Under the pieces are notes generated by a model. The model worked only from the letters and a program-made list of their open reading frames with translations, was not told the origin of the DNA and did no database searches. From the NCBI GenBank assembly GCA_904420025.1, contig CAJFTW010000004.1, forward strand, positions 1 through 40,324: a stretch of DNA of 40,324 nucleotides. Direction: 5' to 3'. Origin of the DNA: Candidatus Pseudolachnospira avium. GTDB lineage: Bacteria > Bacillota > Clostridia > Lachnospirales > Lachnospiraceae. Position numbers and translations under genes: made by a program. Numbering within the stretch: the stretch's first letter is position 1; the number at the start of each line of letters is the position of its first letter. Positions 38,752 through 40,324 of the stretch are shown here, one piece after another.

Positions 38752-40324
38752 TCAGGGGGTTCCAATCGCAGCAGCTTTTGCAAGGACGCTGGCACATCTT
38801 GCGCACAGGGCGGGGTGTTCCGGGCTGGAGCCCACCGTGTGGGATTTCTTCCAGCACCGGGCGCACTTGGCTCCCTCGGCGCCTTCCACCTGGACGGAGA
38901 GCGCATCGCCCACGGCAACCTTCACCTGGGAGACAATCAACAGGTCTGCCAAGGCATTGGCATCCATTTCCGCCAGGAATGCGTCCTCTGCGGGGACTGT
39001 CAGCATGACCTTTGCCTCCAGGGCCTTGCCGATCTTCTTCTCCGCCCGGGCGGCTTCCAGAGCCACATTCACCGCATCCCGGATGGCAATCAGCCGCTCC
39101 CAGCGCCGCATGGCCGCATCATCCAGCGCATAGTCCGCAAAAGGCTGGTTCATCTCGTTAAGCACCACATTCCGGCCATCGTCGCCGCTCCGGTGGGGCA
39201 TGGCCTGCCAGATCTCATCGCAGGTGAAGCACAGGATAGGGGCCATGATTTTTGTCATCGTGTCCAGGATCAGGAACAAAGCAGTCTGGGCGCTGCGGCG
39301 GGAGAGGCCGTTGGTCTCATCGCAGTACAGCCGATCCTTGATAATATCCAGGTAAAAGTTGGACAGCTCCACCACACAGAAATCGTTTACGGCGTGGGTG
39401 ACAGCATTGAACTCGTAGTTGTCATAGGCCTGGAAGCACTTGGAAACCAGCTCATTCAGCCTGGTTACCGCCCAGCGGTCCAGCTCCTGCATCTCATCCG
39501 GGGAGACCAGATGATCCGGGTCAAAGCCGTTCAGGTTGCCCAGGCAGTACCGGGCAGTGTTGCGGAACTTCAGGTAGTTCTGGCTCAGCTGCTTGAAAAT
39601 GGCATCGGAGCAGCGCATGTCCGCATGGTAGTCCGCGCTGGCAGCCCATAGCCGCAGCAGATCCGCGCCGTACTTGTCAAAAATCTCATAGGGATCCATG
39701 CCGTTGCCCAAGGACTTGTGCATGGCCTTGCCCTCGCCGTCCACGGTCCAGCCGTGGGTAATGCACTCCTTGAAAGGTGCCCCCTCGCCCAGGGCGCCCA
39801 CAGCGGTCAGCAAGCTGGACTGGAACCAGCCGCGATACTGATCCAATCCTTCCATATACACCGTGGCGGGCCAGAAGCCCTGATCCCGCTTCATGGAGGC
39901 ATAGTGGGTGGAACCAGAGTCAAACCAGCCGTCCAGGGTGTCCTCCTCCTTGGTAAAGCCTGCCTGGGACCCGCAGTGAGGGCAGGCAAAGCCCTCCGGC
40001 AGGATTTCCTCCGCCTCCTTGGCAAACCAGGCGTTGGAGCCTTCCTTCTCAAACAGGGCGGAGATGGCGGCGATGGTCTCGTCTGTGCAGATGGGCTTGC
40101 CGCATTCCTTACAGTATACCACCGGGATGGGCAGGCCCCACCGGCGCTGGCGGGAGATACACCAGTCTGTGCGCTCCCGGATCATGGACTTCATCCGGTC
40201 AATCCCCCAGCCGGGGACCCAGCGCACGTCATCGCAGGCGGCGCAGGCCTCGTCCTTAAAGGACTCCACGGAGCAGAACCACTGGGGGGTGGCCCGGAAG
40301 ATGATGGGCTTCTTGCAGCGCCAG
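38752..40324 (-). CDS. ileS: Isoleucyl-tRNA synthetase (3' part, start beyond the window)
   Basis: The visible 523 codons cover the C-terminal two-thirds of IleS. They include the class I catalytic region RRWGLPIPVVYCKECG, DTLDGWFDSGSTHYASM and the editing-to-catalytic linker. The KMSKS loop appears as AMHKSLGNGMDPYEI; the anticodon-binding domain follows, then a C-terminal zinc finger (CARCWK ... CARC). AMHKS for KMSKS is found in many clostridial IleS proteins. The frame is open through base 40324 (RCKKPIIFRATPQWF upstream), so the N-terminus lies outside. It is a housekeeping gene unrelated to the neighbouring catabolic operon and separated from it by a strong terminator. Confidence 0.96.
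   Translation of the reverse strand, partial: WRCKKPIIFRATPQWFCSVESFKDEACAACDDVRWVPGWGIDRMKSMIRERTDWCISRQRRWGLPIPVVYCKECGKPICTDETIAAISALFEKEGSNAWFAKEAEEILPEGFACPHCGSQAGFTKEEDTLDGWFDSGSTHYASMKRDQGFWPATVYMEGLDQYRGWFQSSLLTAVGALGEGAPFKECITHGWTVDGEGKAMHKSLGNGMDPYEIFDKYGADLLRLWAASADYHADMRCSDAIFKQLSQNYLKFRNTARYCLGNLNGFDPDHLVSPDEMQELDRWAVTRLNELVSKCFQAYDNYEFNAVTHAVNDFCVVELSNFYLDIIKDRLYCDETNGLSRRSAQTALFLILDTMTKIMAPILCFTCDEIWQAMPHRSGDDGRNVVLNEMNQPFADYALDDAAMRRWERLIAIRDAVNVALEAARAEKKIGKALEAKVMLTVPAEDAFLAEMDANALADLLIVSQVKVAVGDALSVQVEGAEGAKCARCWKKSHTVGSSPEHPALCARCASVLAKAAAIGTP

Overview
The window looks like an origin-proximal stretch of the chromosome of an anaerobic, spore-forming, fairly GC-rich Clostridia species, probably a gut member of the Lachnospiraceae/Oscillospiraceae type. 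This rests on SpoVG, a Soj/Spo0J (ParA/ParB) pair with three perfect parS sites and a DUF4446 gene, a glycyl-radical enzyme, a dihydroxy-acid dehydratase of the oxygen-labile sequence type, a sigma-54 enhancer-binding protein and strong AGGAGG ribosome sites. The family-level placement is inference. No rRNA or tRNA gene was seen.

Layout. (1) 1-259: 5' part of spoVG. (2) 533-4637: an AraC-type regulator followed by five tightly packed genes ([2Fe-2S] protein, FAD/NAD protein, 2x[4Fe-4S] ferredoxin, BFD-type [2Fe-2S] protein, DAO-type flavoprotein). They form a multi-subunit amino-acid/amine dehydrogenase resembling the HcnABC / opine oxidase / PdhAFXB proline dehydrogenase group. (3) 4785-8756: a GPH-type transporter and two divergent UroD-fold proteins of the corrinoid-methyltransferase type. 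(4) 8784-16077: PucR-type regulator, a HipB-like remnant, CocE-type hydrolase, CapA-type protein and a glycyl-radical enzyme with an unusual C-x-D active-site motif, read from its own promoter. (5) 16191-23193: substrate-binding lipoprotein, OppF, OppD, OppC, OppB and a cytoplasmic serine hydrolase. This operon starts at a perfect -24/-12 sigma-54 promoter. (6) 23391-28365: IlvD-family dehydratase, divergent LysR regulator, and a PrpR_N-type sigma-54 activator that is the natural candidate to fire the promoter in (5). (7) 28366-32890: DUF4446-parB-parA, three parS sites, a DnaA-box cluster inside parB, a 19-nt tandem repeat array, three copies of a composite dispersed repeat, a GNAT acetyltransferase and a flavodoxin-family reductase. 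(8) 32898-38684: two translationally coupled LysR genes divergent from an operon of two paralogous alpha/beta hydrolases flanking an MFS transporter. (9) 38752-40324: 3' part of ileS.

Taken together, the window carries several independent nutrient-scavenging cassettes, each with a linked regulator, next to the chromosome-segregation locus. The best candidates for undescribed biology are: the orphan glycyl-radical enzyme with Asp where most relatives have the catalytic Glu; the amine dehydrogenase complex beside two UroD-like methyltransferases; a 39-nt two-hairpin leader found twice at an identical distance from a start codon; and the parB-embedded DnaA boxes beside parS and tandem repeats.
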